Positions 42,335 through 50,487 are shown, counted from the stretch's first letter. The stretch: 64,000 bases of DNA from Agreia sp. Leaf283 (GCF_001422485.1 NZ_LMNF01000001.1:503900-567899); one strand, 5' to 3'. The notes: generated from the sequence alone by a model not told the origin. Translations and numbers: made by a program.

Positions 42335-42926
42335 CACGCGACCGCATCCACTCGTCGCGGGTGAGCACGTAGCGCACGTGCGCCCTGATGGGCGAGCCCT
42401 CGGGCACGACCGGATGCGCGAAGTCGTCGACGTGGCGCATTCCGAGACGGCGCATCACGGCCCGAGACGGCTCGTTGATCACGGCGGTGATGGAGTTCAC
42501 CTCGAGAAGCGCTGCCGGGGCGGCATCGGGATCCGATGCAGAGGCGGCATCCGGCGCGAATGCGGCGTCGAGCGCCGCCGTCGCCGCCTCGATCGCGAAT
42601 CCCTGCCGCCAGTGGGCACGGGCGACCCGCCAGCCGATCTCCATGCCTCCGGAGCCCGGCACATCCGGCGGCATCGGGCCCAGCCCCGTGAAGCCGATGA
42701 ACTCCCCTGTATCGCGGCGCTCGAGCGCCCAGCGCCCGTGTCCGTGCAGGTCGAACCCGGCATCCAGTCGGTCGGCGAGACCGTCGCTCGTCGACCTGTC
42801 GAGCGCCGCGGGAAAGTAGCGCATGACCTCGGGGTCGGCGTTCATCGCCGCGAACGGCTCACGGTCGGAGCGCAGCCACCGACGCAGGATCAGTCTCGGC
42901 GTCTCGATGCGCTGGAGCGCCGCCAC
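42285..42926 (-). CDS. GNAT N-acetyltransferase (RimJ/RimL type)
   Basis: A 213-residue acetyltransferase. IETPRLILRRWLRSDREPFAAMNADPEVMRYF is the usual N-terminus, GEFIGFTGLG and EIGWRVARAHWRQGFAIEAATAAL carry the acetyl-CoA region, and NEPSRAVMRRLGMRHVDDFAHP the C-terminal strand. An Ala/Asp-rich segment near residues 125-140 interrupts the fold. Substrate unknown; possibly a ribosomal protein or antibiotic. Confidence 0.87.
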   Translation of the reverse strand: MAALQRIETPRLILRRWLRSDREPFAAMNADPEVMRYFPAALDRSTSDGLADRLDAGFDLHGHGRWALERRDTGEFIGFTGLGPMPPDVPGSGGMEIGWRVARAHWRQGFAIEAATAALDAAFAPDAASASDPDAAPAALLEVNSITAVINEPSRAVMRRLGMRHVDDFAHPVVPEGSPIRAHVRYVLTRDEWMRSRVKTPRSDVPPRVRARG

Positions 42927-42930
42927 CGGT

Positions 42931-43230
42931 TCAGAGTTCGAAGTCGACGCTCGCCCGCGCCGACACGAGCGGCTTGACGATGTCGACGGCCTTCAGGTGC
43001 TCGGGGTGCACCTGGTAGGTCTCGAGGCCCTCGAGGTCGTCGTAGTCGGCGACCAGGCAGATGTCCCAGTTCTTGTCCGCGTAGGCGACGTTCGGGCCGA
43101 TCGAGAACGTCTTGATCTCGGGGATGATGGCCGGCAGAGGGGCGAGCGCGGCCTGAATCGCGGCGGCAGCGGCCACCCGACCTTCCTCGTCTTCTGCGGC
43201 GAGCTTCCATGCGACGACGTGACGGATCAT
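42931..43230 (-). CDS. Dabb (stress-responsive A/B barrel) protein
   Basis: A 99-residue dimeric alpha/beta-barrel protein starting MIRHVVAWKL and including IKTFSIGPNVA, DICLVADYDDLEGLETYQVHPEHLKAV and VKPLVSARASVDFEL. The ATG at 43230 overlaps the stop of the glutaredoxin-like gene by four bases. Such proteins are of unknown function or polyketide-cyclase-like. Confidence 0.88.
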   Translation of the reverse strand: MIRHVVAWKLAAEDEEGRVAAAAAIQAALAPLPAIIPEIKTFSIGPNVAYADKNWDICLVADYDDLEGLETYQVHPEHLKAVDIVKPLVSARASVDFEL

Positions 43231-43508
43231 GCGGACTCCTCGAGTTCGGTGGTGAGTGCGGTGCGCAGGCGTTCGGGATCGACGCGCCAGATCGTGTGCA
43301 CCCGACCGTTGACGAGCACCACGGGGATCTCCTCGACGTACTCGTCGAAGAGTTCGGGGTCGTCGAGGATCGACTTCTCGTCGAACACGACCACGGCAGA
43401 ACCCTCGCGAGGCGGGAACGTCGCGAGGACGTCTCCGACCACCTCGCGGGCGTCGTCGCAGAGGTGACAGCCCGGCTTCGAGAGCAGGGTCACGTGGATG
43501 GCGGGCAC
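43227..43508 (-). CDS. glutaredoxin-like protein
   Basis: A 93-residue thioredoxin-fold protein with CHLC active site in LLSKPGCHLCDDAREVV and the cis-Pro motif EEIPVVLVNGRVH. The GTG start at 43508 is divergent from the HAD-IB phosphatase gene. A glutaredoxin-like gene near a SerB-like phosphatase and bS22 is also the arrangement in mycobacteria (Rv0508, Rv0505c, Rv0500B), recalled from memory. Confidence 0.87.
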   Translation of the reverse strand: MPAIHVTLLSKPGCHLCDDAREVVGDVLATFPPREGSAVVVFDEKSILDDPELFDEYVEEIPVVLVNGRVHTIWRVDPERLRTALTTELEESA

Positions 43509-43568
43509 TCATTCACCCTAGACCCCGGGCGCCGCCCGGCACCCGGGATGGGTACCATGAGAGAACCC

Positions 43569-44342
43569 ATGGCGAATACCGAGCTCCCCTCCCACGGCGA
43601 CCCCGCGTCGTCCGCAGGAGGACGACCTGTCATCGCCTTCTTCGATGTCGACAACACGCTTCTGCGTGGTGCGAGCATCTGGCATGTGGCCATCGGCGCG
43701 TGGCGCCGGGGCATGCTGTCGCCTCGCGACATCTGGCGGTTCTTCTGGCAGCAGCGCCACTTCATCAAGGTGGGCGAGAACATGGGCCACCTCAGCGACA
43801 TCAAAGAGAAGGCGCTGCTTCTGATCGCGGGCAAGACCCAGGCGGAGATCCGCTCGCTGAGCGAGGACATCTTCGATCGGCGCATCAGCCAGCGACTCTG
43901 GCCCGAGACGGTTGCGCTCACCAAAGAGCACCTCGCTATGGGTCACCAGGTCTGGATCGTGTCGGCCACCGCCAGCGAGGTCGCCGACGTGTTCGCCCAC
44001 CGCCTGGGCCTCACCGGCGCACTCGGAACGCGCTTCGAGTCGAAAGACGGCGTCTACACGGGTGTTCTCGAGGGGCCCGTCATGCATGCGCAAGACAAGG
44101 CAGACGCATCCATCGCCCTCGCCACCGGCATGGGCGTCGATCCTGCCGAGTGCTGGGCCTACTCCGACTCGAGCAACGACATCCCGCTGCTCACGTTCGT
44201 GGGCAATCCGGTCGTGGTGAACCCCGATCACGCGCTGAACGCGCACGCGGTGCAGCACGACTGGCCGGTCATGCGCCTGAACCCGTCGAGCATCAAAGAG
44301 GCACGCAAGCGCGTTCGCCGAGAGGCCCGCCGAGCCCGCTGA
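43569..44342 (+). CDS. HAD-IB family phosphatase
   Basis: A 257-residue phosphatase of the SerB-like HAD-IB group. Motif I is FFDVDNTLLRG near residue 25, motif II VWIVSATASEVA near 130, the motif III lysine in HAQDKADASIALA, and motif IV WAYSDSSNDIPLLTFVGNPVVVNPD near 200. The C-terminus is basic (ARKRVRREARRAR). ATG at 43569 is chosen; ATG at 43557 adds four residues. Substrate may be phosphoserine or a membrane lipid phosphate. Confidence 0.9.
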   Translation: MANTELPSHGDPASSAGGRPVIAFFDVDNTLLRGASIWHVAIGAWRRGMLSPRDIWRFFWQQRHFIKVGENMGHLSDIKEKALLLIAGKTQAEIRSLSEDIFDRRISQRLWPETVALTKEHLAMGHQVWIVSATASEVADVFAHRLGLTGALGTRFESKDGVYTGVLEGPVMHAQDKADASIALATGMGVDPAECWAYSDSSNDIPLLTFVGNPVVVNPDHALNAHAVQHDWPVMRLNPSSIKEARKRVRREARRAR

Positions 44343-44345
44343 CCG

Positions 44346-44415
44346 GCATCCGCGCCCGTCCGGCGCATGCGCGCCCGGTCGTCCATCAGCGGATGCGCCG
44401 AACGGGCGCGGATAC
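44346..44415 (+). repeat. 70-bp repeat, copy A
   Basis: Starts GCATCCGCGCCC and ends CGGGCGCGGATAC, so its ends are inverted repeats of each other. It aligns without gaps to copies at 46119 and 47248. It lies downstream of the HAD-IB gene. Confidence 0.8.
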
Positions 44416-44419
44416 GGCG

Positions 44420-44441
44420 GTTCCCTGAGCCTGTCGAAGGG
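44420..44441 (+). repeat. dispersed repeat (CCTGAGCCTGTCGAAGGG form)
   Basis: Single copy, four bases after copy A of the 70-bp repeat. Confidence 0.85.
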
Positions 44442-44457
44442 CGCATCCGGGCACAGC

Positions 44458-44486
44458 AAAAGCGCCAGACCTCAGGCCTGGCGCTT
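44458..44486 (-). terminator. intrinsic terminator of the bS22 gene
   Basis: On the reverse strand a 9-bp GC-rich stem AAGCGCCAG/CTGGCGCTT with a nine-base loop is followed by TTTGC, 36 bases after the bS22 stop. It is one of the few hairpins here with a T-run. Confidence 0.75.
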
Positions 44487-44522
44487 CGGCTCCATCGGCA
44501 GCGCGATGCGCTGCGCGACGTG

Positions 44523-44621
44523 CTACTTCTTGTTGCGGCGCTGGTGACGTGTCTTGCGAAGCAGCTTGCGGTGCTTCTTCTTCGCCATACGCTTGCGACG
44601 CTTCTTGATTACTGAACCCAC
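44523..44621 (-). CDS. 30S ribosomal protein bS22 (AURKAIP1/COX24 domain)
   Basis: A 32-residue very basic peptide, MGSVIKKRRKRMAKKK then HRKLLRKTRHQRRNKK, matching the actinobacterial AURKAIP1/COX24-domain protein seen in mycobacterial ribosomes as bS22. GTG at 44621 follows GAGG by five bases. A good intrinsic terminator follows. It is known as a constitutive small-subunit protein near the decoding region. It lies between the HAD-IB phosphatase and gabT. Confidence 0.93.
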   Translation of the reverse strand: MGSVIKKRRKRMAKKKHRKLLRKTRHQRRNKK

Positions 44622-44735
44622 AGGGACCTCACGATTTTGGGCTTCGCTGCGCAGGTCGCAGCGGAAGAGAATTTTTGCCTCGGAGCAGTCTACAAGGACG
44701 AACGCCGAACGACTAATGCGCCCAGAACCCCTCCT

Positions 44736-44757
44736 GTTCCCTGAGCCTGTCGACGGG
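44736..44757 (+). repeat. dispersed repeat, one-base variant
   Basis: Single copy ending CGACGGG instead of CGAAGGG, upstream of gabT. Confidence 0.8.
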
Positions 44758-44779
44758 ATCAGCCGCATAGGCTGGCAGC

Positions 44780-46111
44780 ATGGTTCGCGACTTCGACATC
44801 CCCCAGCAGCGCTCGCTCGTCACAGAACTGCCCGGCCCCAATTCGGTCGCCCTGCAGCAGAGGCGGGAACGCTCCGTCTCGCGCGGCGCCGGCACCCTCG
44901 CGAACATCTACATGGACCGCGGCGCCGGAGCGATCCTCGTCGACGTCGACGGCAACCAGCTGATCGATCTCGGGTGCGGAATCGGTGTCACCACGATCGG
45001 CCACGCGCATCCGGATGTCGCCGCAGCCGCGGCCGCGCAGGCCGGCAAGCTGACCCACACCCTGTTCACCGTCACCCCCTACGAGAACTACGTGCGGGTG
45101 GCCGAGAAGCTGGCAGAGATCACTCCTGGCGACTTCGAGAAGCACTCGATCCTCGTGAACTCGGGCGCCGAAGCGGTGGAGAATGCGGTGAAGATCGCCC
45201 GCAAGTTCACCGGGCGACGCGCGATCGTGAGCCTCGACCACGCGTTCCACGGCCGCACCAACCTCACCATGGCCATGACCTACCGCCCCTGGCCGGAGCG
45301 CGCGGGCATGGGCCCGTTCCCCGGCGAGGTCTACAGCGTGCCCACGAGCTACCCGTTCCGCGACGGGCTCTCCGGACCTGAGGCCGCTGAGAAGACCATC
45401 GACTACATCACGACCCACATCGGCGCGTCCGAGATCGCCGCGTTCTTCGTGGAGCCGATCCAGGGCGACGGCGGCGTGGTCATTCCGGCACCCGGGTACT
45501 TCGCCCGCATCGCCGAGTTCTGCCGCGAGAACGGCATCGTCTTCGTCGCCGACGAGATCCAGGCCGGCATCGCCCGCACGGGAACCTGGTACTCGATCGA
45601 GCACCACGACGGCGTGATCCCCGACCTCATCACCACGGCCAAGGGCATCGCGGGCGGGTTCCCTCTCGCCGCGGTCACGGGTCGCGCAGAGATCATGGAT
45701 GCCGTGCAGCCCGGCGGCATCGGCGGCACGTTCGGCGGCAACCCGGTCTCGACCGCGGCCGCCCTCGAAGTGTTTGACATCATCGAGCGCGAGGGCCTGC
45801 TGGCCGAGGCGCAGCGGGTCGAGGCGTCGCTCAGGGCGCGCATCGGCGATTGGGCCGAGAAGTTCGACGTGGTCGGCGAGGTTCGCGGCAAGGGAGCCAT
45901 GTTCGGCGTCGAGCTCGTGAAGCCGGGCACCCGAGAGCCCAACCCCGAGGCGCTCACCGCCATCCTGAAGTACGCCACCACCCACGGCGTGATCGTGCTG
46001 GATGCGGGCAGCTGGGACTCGGTGCTGCGCATCATGCCGAGTGTGGTCATCAGCGACGAGCTCATCGACGACGCGGCGACGGTCCTCGAAGAGGCCCTGG
46101 CCCTGCTCTAG
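44780..46111 (+). CDS. gabT: 4-aminobutyrate aminotransferase
   Basis: A 443-residue class III PLP aminotransferase transferring the amino group of GABA (or a related omega-amino acid) to 2-oxoglutarate. ILVNSGAEAVENAVKIAR binds phosphate, FVADEIQAGIARTGTWYSIEHH carries the PLP-ring Asp, and the Schiff-base lysine is in TTAKGIAGGFPLAAVTGR near residue 293. GGTFGGNPVSTAAALEV follows. No succinate-semialdehyde dehydrogenase gene is adjacent, so the pathway is not complete here. Confidence 0.93.
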   Translation: MVRDFDIPQQRSLVTELPGPNSVALQQRRERSVSRGAGTLANIYMDRGAGAILVDVDGNQLIDLGCGIGVTTIGHAHPDVAAAAAAQAGKLTHTLFTVTPYENYVRVAEKLAEITPGDFEKHSILVNSGAEAVENAVKIARKFTGRRAIVSLDHAFHGRTNLTMAMTYRPWPERAGMGPFPGEVYSVPTSYPFRDGLSGPEAAEKTIDYITTHIGASEIAAFFVEPIQGDGGVVIPAPGYFARIAEFCRENGIVFVADEIQAGIARTGTWYSIEHHDGVIPDLITTAKGIAGGFPLAAVTGRAEIMDAVQPGGIGGTFGGNPVSTAAALEVFDIIEREGLLAEAQRVEASLRARIGDWAEKFDVVGEVRGKGAMFGVELVKPGTREPNPEALTAILKYATTHGVIVLDAGSWDSVLRIMPSVVISDELIDDAATVLEEALALL

Positions 46112-46118
46112 CCCTGCC

Positions 46119-46188
46119 GCATCCGCGCCTGTTCGGTCGATCCGCGCCCGGACGTCTGGCAGCGGACGCGCCCAGAAGGCGCGGACAC
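46119..46188 (+). repeat. 70-bp repeat, copy B
   Basis: GCATCCGCGCCTGTTCGG to AGGCGCGGACAC. It is aligned with copies A and C without gaps and lies between gabT and the AbiEi-like gene. Confidence 0.8.
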
Positions 46189-46287
46189 ACGTCGTTTCCT
46201 CTCCTCCGCACGCGGTCCGTTCCGCGGTTGTCCACATATCCTGCTCCGGATGCCATGGTGCGGCTTCAGCGTCGCAGGCTGGCATGC

Positions 46288-47247
46288 ATGACCCAGAGCA
46301 ACACGACCCGCCTCGTTATCGCCCGTGAGTTCGAGCGACTCGGAGGCGATCGCCACGCCCTTGCTCGTGCGCACACGTCCGGTCGCGCGATCAGACTCCG
46401 GCGAGGTGTCTACGCATCAGCCGCCGAGTGGACGAACCTCGAGGATCTCGACCGCTACCTCCTGCGCATACGCGCTGCCGCGGAGACTCGTCGCGAGCGG
46501 CCGGTGCTGTCGCACTGGTCTGCAGCCGCGGTGTGGGGAATCCCGATCATCGGCCGGTGGCCAAGCGACGTGCACCGAGTGATCGATCGCACTTCCGGTG
46601 GACGGTCGAAGAACGGAATCGTCGCCCATGTGACCGAGATGGCTTCGGTCGACGTCGTCGAGATCGACGGTCTGCTCGTGACGTCGTTCGCGAGAACAAT
46701 CGTCGACCTGGCCACCGTGAGCTCGGCCATGTCGGGAGTCGCGGGCGCGGACTACGCCCTGCACCGGAAGCGACCCGGACACCTCCGCAAAGATCAGCTG
46801 CTGGCCGAGTGGGAGGCGGCCAAGCCGCTGAAGGCCACCGCCCGGTCATTGCGCATCCTCGAGTTCGCCACCCACCTCGCAGACTCACCCGCCGAGTCGG
46901 CGGGGCGGGTCAACATGTATCTCGCAGGCTTCCCTGAACCTCGGCTTCAGACTCCCTTCTACGACGTAGACGGATTCATCGGTGAACCCGACTACGACTT
47001 CGAGGGCTATGACCATCTGGGCGAAGTCGATGGCAAGTTCAAGTACTTCAAACCCGAATTCCTCCACGGCCGTGAGCCAGGCGACGTGATCTACGAGGAG
47101 AAGATCCGCGAAGACAGATTCAAAGCCCTTCCCAAGAAGGTCACGCGCTGGGACTGGGCGGTCTGCATCAGCGTCCCGAAGATGCGAGCCCGGCTCATGC
47201 GCGACGGCCTGCCCGTCGTCGACCCGAATCGCCGGTGGCGACGCTGA
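46288..47247 (+). CDS. AbiEi-like antitoxin-domain protein with nuclease-like C-terminus
   Basis: A 319-residue protein. The N-terminus (about residues 1-100) resembles the type IV antitoxin AbiEi: an HTH followed by IRLRRGVYA and the RPVLSHWSAAAVWGIPII block, then LVTSFARTIVDLATV. The C-terminal part has GEPDYDFEGYDHLGEVDGKFKYF and VIYEEKIREDRFKAL, a possible PD-(D/E)XK core (Asp, then Glu-x-Asp-Gly-Lys). No AbiEii toxin gene is present, so it is an orphan. ATG at 46288 is chosen; ATG at 46255 is equally possible. It is bracketed by 70-bp repeats B and C. Confidence 0.8.
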   Translation: MTQSNTTRLVIAREFERLGGDRHALARAHTSGRAIRLRRGVYASAAEWTNLEDLDRYLLRIRAAAETRRERPVLSHWSAAAVWGIPIIGRWPSDVHRVIDRTSGGRSKNGIVAHVTEMASVDVVEIDGLLVTSFARTIVDLATVSSAMSGVAGADYALHRKRPGHLRKDQLLAEWEAAKPLKATARSLRILEFATHLADSPAESAGRVNMYLAGFPEPRLQTPFYDVDGFIGEPDYDFEGYDHLGEVDGKFKYFKPEFLHGREPGDVIYEEKIREDRFKALPKKVTRWDWAVCISVPKMRARLMRDGLPVVDPNRRWRR

Positions 47248-47317
47248 ACATCCGCGCCCCACAGGTGCGTTCGCTTCCGGTCGTCCGGCGGCGGATGCGC
47301 CTATCGGGCGCGGACGG
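47248..47317 (+). repeat. 70-bp repeat, copy C
   Basis: ACATCCGCGCCCC to CGGGCGCGGACGG, starting at the first base after the stop codon of the AbiEi-like gene. Confidence 0.8.
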
Positions 47318-47329
47318 CGCGGCGGGCGG

Positions 47330-47527
47330 CTACGCCGTGTCTGCCGCGTGCTGTGTGAGGGCCTCTGCGACCGCGGTCTCGGGCACGCGGAAGCTGCGGC
47401 CGAAGCGGATCGCCGGCATCTCGCCCGAGTGCACCATGCGGTAGACCGTCATCTTCGAGACGCGCATCATGTCGGCGACCTCGGCGACCGTGAGGAAGCG
47501 CACATCGGGCAGGTCTGAACCAGCCAT
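47330..47527 (-). CDS. BldC-like MerR-type HTH protein
   Basis: A 65-residue DNA-binding protein: VRFLTVAEVADMMRVSKMTVYRMVHSGEMPAIRFGRSFRVPETAV. This is the MerR/excisionase-type HTH of Streptomyces BldC and mycobacterial Rv0500A. ATG at 47527 is chosen because GGGGAAG precedes it. BldC-like proteins bind direct repeats and tune development or cell-wall genes. No phage genes are nearby, so an excisionase role is unlikely. Confidence 0.87.
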   Translation of the reverse strand: MAGSDLPDVRFLTVAEVADMMRVSKMTVYRMVHSGEMPAIRFGRSFRVPETAVAEALTQHAADTA

Positions 47528-47638
47528 GCTTCCCCCTAGTGGCGAGTATCCGCGAGTCACAGGAGTGACGAACGAGACTCCGTGATGATTCGTAACTCTA
47601 GGGGGTGCACCGGATGCGGGGCAACCGGGTACGAGGCC

Positions 47639-48163
47639 CTACTTTCGCAGCCGCGACACCAGCTTGCTCGCGTTGGCCTGCAGGTCTTCGACCACGCTGC
47701 GCGCCTGGTGGCTCGACGTCGCGACCGTGCGCCCGACGTTGCGGGCGAACTCCGAGGCCACGCCCGCAGCATCCGGAGCCTGTGCGCCGGAGGCGATGTC
47801 CGAGGCGGCGCCTGAGGCGGTGCCGGCCCACTCGGCGTCGTCTTCTTTGACCGAGCCGTCGAAGTCGGCCGAGAGGAACGGGATCACCCAGTCCTCCACG
47901 TCTTCGAGCGGCGACGCGTCGAGCTTGTAGTAGCGGTGCTGGCCCTCTTCGCGAACGGCGACGAGGCCCGCGTCGCGCAGCACCTTGAGGTGCTTCGACA
48001 CCGTGGGCTGGCTGAGGTCGAGCGCGTGCACGAGTTCCGAGACGCTCGACTCGCCCGCGTGGGGCGACGACTCGACGGCATCGGCGGCCGCATAGCGCTC
48101 GAGCAGCAACTCGAGCAGGTGGCGCCTCGTGGGGTCAGCGATCACGGAGAAGATGTCGGCCAT
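47639..48163 (-). CDS. ArsR-family transcriptional regulator
   Basis: A 174-residue regulator. MADIFSVIADPTRRHLLELLLER opens the winged helix, with recognition segment SVSELVHALDLSQPTVSKHLKVLRDAGLV and wing EEGQHRYYKLD. No metal-binding Cys pair is seen. The 80-residue C-terminal extension (VKEDDAEWAGTASGAASD and on) is acidic and helical and not part of the standard fold. It is divergent from the K+ uptake genes and may regulate them or itself. Confidence 0.88.
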   Translation of the reverse strand: MADIFSVIADPTRRHLLELLLERYAAADAVESSPHAGESSVSELVHALDLSQPTVSKHLKVLRDAGLVAVREEGQHRYYKLDASPLEDVEDWVIPFLSADFDGSVKEDDAEWAGTASGAASDIASGAQAPDAAGVASEFARNVGRTVATSSHQARSVVEDLQANASKLVSRLRK

Positions 48164-48262
48164 GGCACAAGGCTAGTCAGTAGACGCCCGATTGCTCCCC
48201 AGCCGCAGGGCTTGGCGCGCCGACCGGATGCCTCTCCGGAGTACCATGGCGGGAATTCATTC

Positions 48263-48285
48263 GGCCGACCGAGCACCTGTCGGCC
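48263..48285 (+). promoter_or_regulatory. hairpin in the leader of the K+ uptake operon
   Basis: Perfect 7-bp arms GGCCGAC (48263-48269) and GTCGGCC (48279-48285) lie 20 bases before the ktrB start. It could influence translation or stability. It does not match a c-di-AMP riboswitch by eye. Confidence 0.4.
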
Positions 48286-48305
48286 ATGTCGACGAAGGAC
48301 GCACG

Positions 48306-49748
48306 ATGCGCATACCCGCACCCACGCGACGCTCCGTCTACGCCAGCCGCACGCCGATCGGCCGCCTGCGCGACATGGTCGACGAGTTCTCCGAGCAGTC
48401 CCCCTCGAGGTTCGCGATCCTCATCTTCACGGCGATGATCCTGATCTTCACGGTGCTCTTCTCGCTTCCGATCTCGCAGGCGAAGGGCGCGGTCACCCCT
48501 CTCGCCGACGCGCTCTTCACCGCCGTCTCGGTCATCTGCGTCACCGGGCTCTCGACCGTCGACATGGCCACGCACTGGTCTGTCGTCGGCCACATCTTCA
48601 TCTACATCGGCGTGCAGATCGGCGCCCTGGGCGTTCTCACCCTCGCCTCCATCCTGGGCCTCGCCGTGTCACGCAAGCTCGGCCTCAAGAGTCGCCTCAT
48701 GGCGGCGGGCGACACCAACCCCATGCGGATGCGCCACGGCGCCGTGTCGGAAGGCCAGGCCGTGCGGCTCGGCGAGATCGGCGGGCTGCTGGCCACTGTC
48801 GCGGTGAGCTCCCTGGTGATCCAGCTCGTGATCGCCCTGCTCCTCATCCCGCGCATGGTCGTCGACGGGGTCGCGCTCGCGCCGGCCATCACCGACAGCT
48901 TCTACTACTCGGCGATGGCCTTCACGAACACCGGGTTCTCGCCCAACGCCGAGGGACTCGCGCCGTTCGAGAACGACTACTGGTTCCTCAGCATCCTGAT
49001 GCTGGGCGTGGTCATGGGCAGCATCGGATTCCCCGTGATCTACGTGCTGTCGCGCAACATCAAGAAGCCGCTGCGCTGGTCGTTGCACGTCAAGCTCACG
49101 CTTCTGACATCGCTGATCCTCATCGTCGCGGGGGCGGTGCTCTACATCATTCTCGAGTTCGACAACCCCAAAACATACGGCGACCTCAACGCCGGCGACA
49201 CGATCTTCCAGTCGCTCTTCCTCTCCGTCATGACTCGCTCGGGCGGCTTCTCCACCGTTCCCATAGACGAGCTCAACGGCTCGAGCCTGCTCGTGACCGA
49301 CATGCTCATGTTCATCGGAGGCGGCTCGGCGTCGACGGCCGGTGGCATCAAGGTCACGACGCTGGCCGTGCTGTTCCTCGCCGCCTTCGCGGAGGCCCGC
49401 GGAAACGAGTCGATGGAGGCGTTCGGTCGACGCATTCCCGGCGACGTGCTCCGACTCGGCGTGAGCGTCGTGCTGTGGGGGGCGACCACGGTGGCCGTGG
49501 CGTCGATCATCATTCTGCAGATCACCAAGGCACCCCTCGACTTCGTGCTCTTCGACGTCATATCGGCCTTCGCGACCTCCGGTCTGTCGACCGGACTCAC
49601 CGCATCCCTTCCCGATTCCGGCATCTACGTGCTGGCCGCCACGATGTTCATGGGCCGCGTTGGTACAGTGACACTCGCCGCCGCGCTGGCAGCGAGCCAG
49701 CGTCGGCAGCTGTTCAGACGACCCGAAGAGAGGCCCATCGTTGGTTGA
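48306..49748 (+). CDS. ktrB: TrkH/KtrB-family potassium uptake subunit
   Basis: A 480-residue channel-like K+ translocating subunit with four pore-loop repeats. Selectivity-filter-type glycines appear in VICVTGLSTVDM, AFTNTGFSPNAEG, TRSGGFSTVPID and FATSGLSTGLTASL, and SMLFIGGGSASTAGGIK-like sequence marks the domain IV entrance. ATG at 48306 is chosen over upstream in-frame starts because GAAGGAC precedes it. Its stop overlaps the start of the RCK-domain gene by eight bases. Confidence 0.93.
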   Translation: MRIPAPTRRSVYASRTPIGRLRDMVDEFSEQSPSRFAILIFTAMILIFTVLFSLPISQAKGAVTPLADALFTAVSVICVTGLSTVDMATHWSVVGHIFIYIGVQIGALGVLTLASILGLAVSRKLGLKSRLMAAGDTNPMRMRHGAVSEGQAVRLGEIGGLLATVAVSSLVIQLVIALLLIPRMVVDGVALAPAITDSFYYSAMAFTNTGFSPNAEGLAPFENDYWFLSILMLGVVMGSIGFPVIYVLSRNIKKPLRWSLHVKLTLLTSLILIVAGAVLYIILEFDNPKTYGDLNAGDTIFQSLFLSVMTRSGGFSTVPIDELNGSSLLVTDMLMFIGGGSASTAGGIKVTTLAVLFLAAFAEARGNESMEAFGRRIPGDVLRLGVSVVLWGATTVAVASIIILQITKAPLDFVLFDVISAFATSGLSTGLTASLPDSGIYVLAATMFMGRVGTVTLAAALAASQRRQLFRRPEERPIVG

Positions 49749-50409
49749 TCGCATCAAGCACGACGCCCCCGTACTCGTGATCGGCCTCGGACGGTTCGGT
49801 GCCGCGACGGCAGGGCAGCTCGACCGTCTCGGCCGCGAGGTCCTGGCCATCGACATGAGCGACCAGCTCGTGCAGAAGTGGTCGGAGCGCATCACCCACA
49901 CGGTGCAGGCCGACGCCAAGAACATCGATGCCCTGCGCCAGATCGGCGCGGCCGAGTTCTCGATCGCCGTCGTCGCCGTGGGCTCCTCCATCGAGGCGAG
50001 CGTGCTCATCACCGCCAACCTCGTCGACCTCAAGGTTCCGCAGATCTGGGCCAAGGCCATCTCTAAGTCGCACGGCAAGATCCTCGAGCGCATCGGCGCC
50101 AACCACGTGATCTACCCCGAGGCCGAGGCCGGAGAACGCGTCGCCCACCTCGTCTCCGGCCGCATGCTCGACTTCATCGAGTTCGACGACGACTTCGCCC
50201 TGGTCAAGATGTACCCGCCCAAGCCGATCCGAGGAAAGAACCTCACCGAGTCGGGCGTTCGCAGCCGCCACAACATCACCGTCGTCGGCGTGAAGTCCCC
50301 GGGCAAGCCGTTCACCTACGCCACCGAGAAGACCGTCGTCACCGATCACGACATCATCATCGTGTCGGGCACCTCGAGCGACATCGAGAAGTTCTCGGCC
50401 CTCGAGTAG
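49741..50409 (+). CDS. ktrA: KtrA/TrkA-family K+ uptake gating subunit
   Basis: A 222-residue RCK protein that gates the TrkH/KtrB pore in response to nucleotide. The Rossmann motif VLVIGLGRFGAATAGQLDRLGREVLAIDMS is at residues 10-40. RCK_C follows at about 145-220. A single RCK unit of 222 residues fits KtrA rather than the double-length TrkA. The TTG start at 49741 is supported by GAGAGG nearby and overlaps ktrB. Confidence 0.92.
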   Translation: MVDRIKHDAPVLVIGLGRFGAATAGQLDRLGREVLAIDMSDQLVQKWSERITHTVQADAKNIDALRQIGAAEFSIAVVAVGSSIEASVLITANLVDLKVPQIWAKAISKSHGKILERIGANHVIYPEAEAGERVAHLVSGRMLDFIEFDDDFALVKMYPPKPIRGKNLTESGVRSRHNITVVGVKSPGKPFTYATEKTVVTDHDIIIVSGTSSDIEKFSALE

Positions 50410-50414
50410 CGGCT

Positions 50415-50482
50415 CGCCTGTTGCCCTGGGCGACGGATGTTGCCGGTCGCCCGGCAACGTTCGTCGCGCCGGGCAACAGGCG
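50415..50482. terminator. 68-bp hairpin between convergent genes
   Basis: Outer 12-bp perfect arms CGCCTGTTGCCC/GGGCAACAGGCG enclose a second 17-bp stem (50430-50446 with 50451-50467) with two mismatches and a four-base loop. It lies between the convergent ktrA and SGNH hydrolase genes, so it probably ends transcription from both sides, although no T-run is present. Confidence 0.7.
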
Positions 50483-50487
50483 GCGAC

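Noticed and set aside
44523-44768. 81-codon version of the bS22 gene
   Set aside because: The N-terminal extension crosses a dispersed repeat and the promoter region. The GTG at 44621 has a ribosome site and gives the standard 32 residues.
47330-47527. Prophage excisionase
   Set aside because: The sequence is MerR/BldC-like and no integrase, attachment site or phage genes are nearby. Its neighbours are housekeeping genes.
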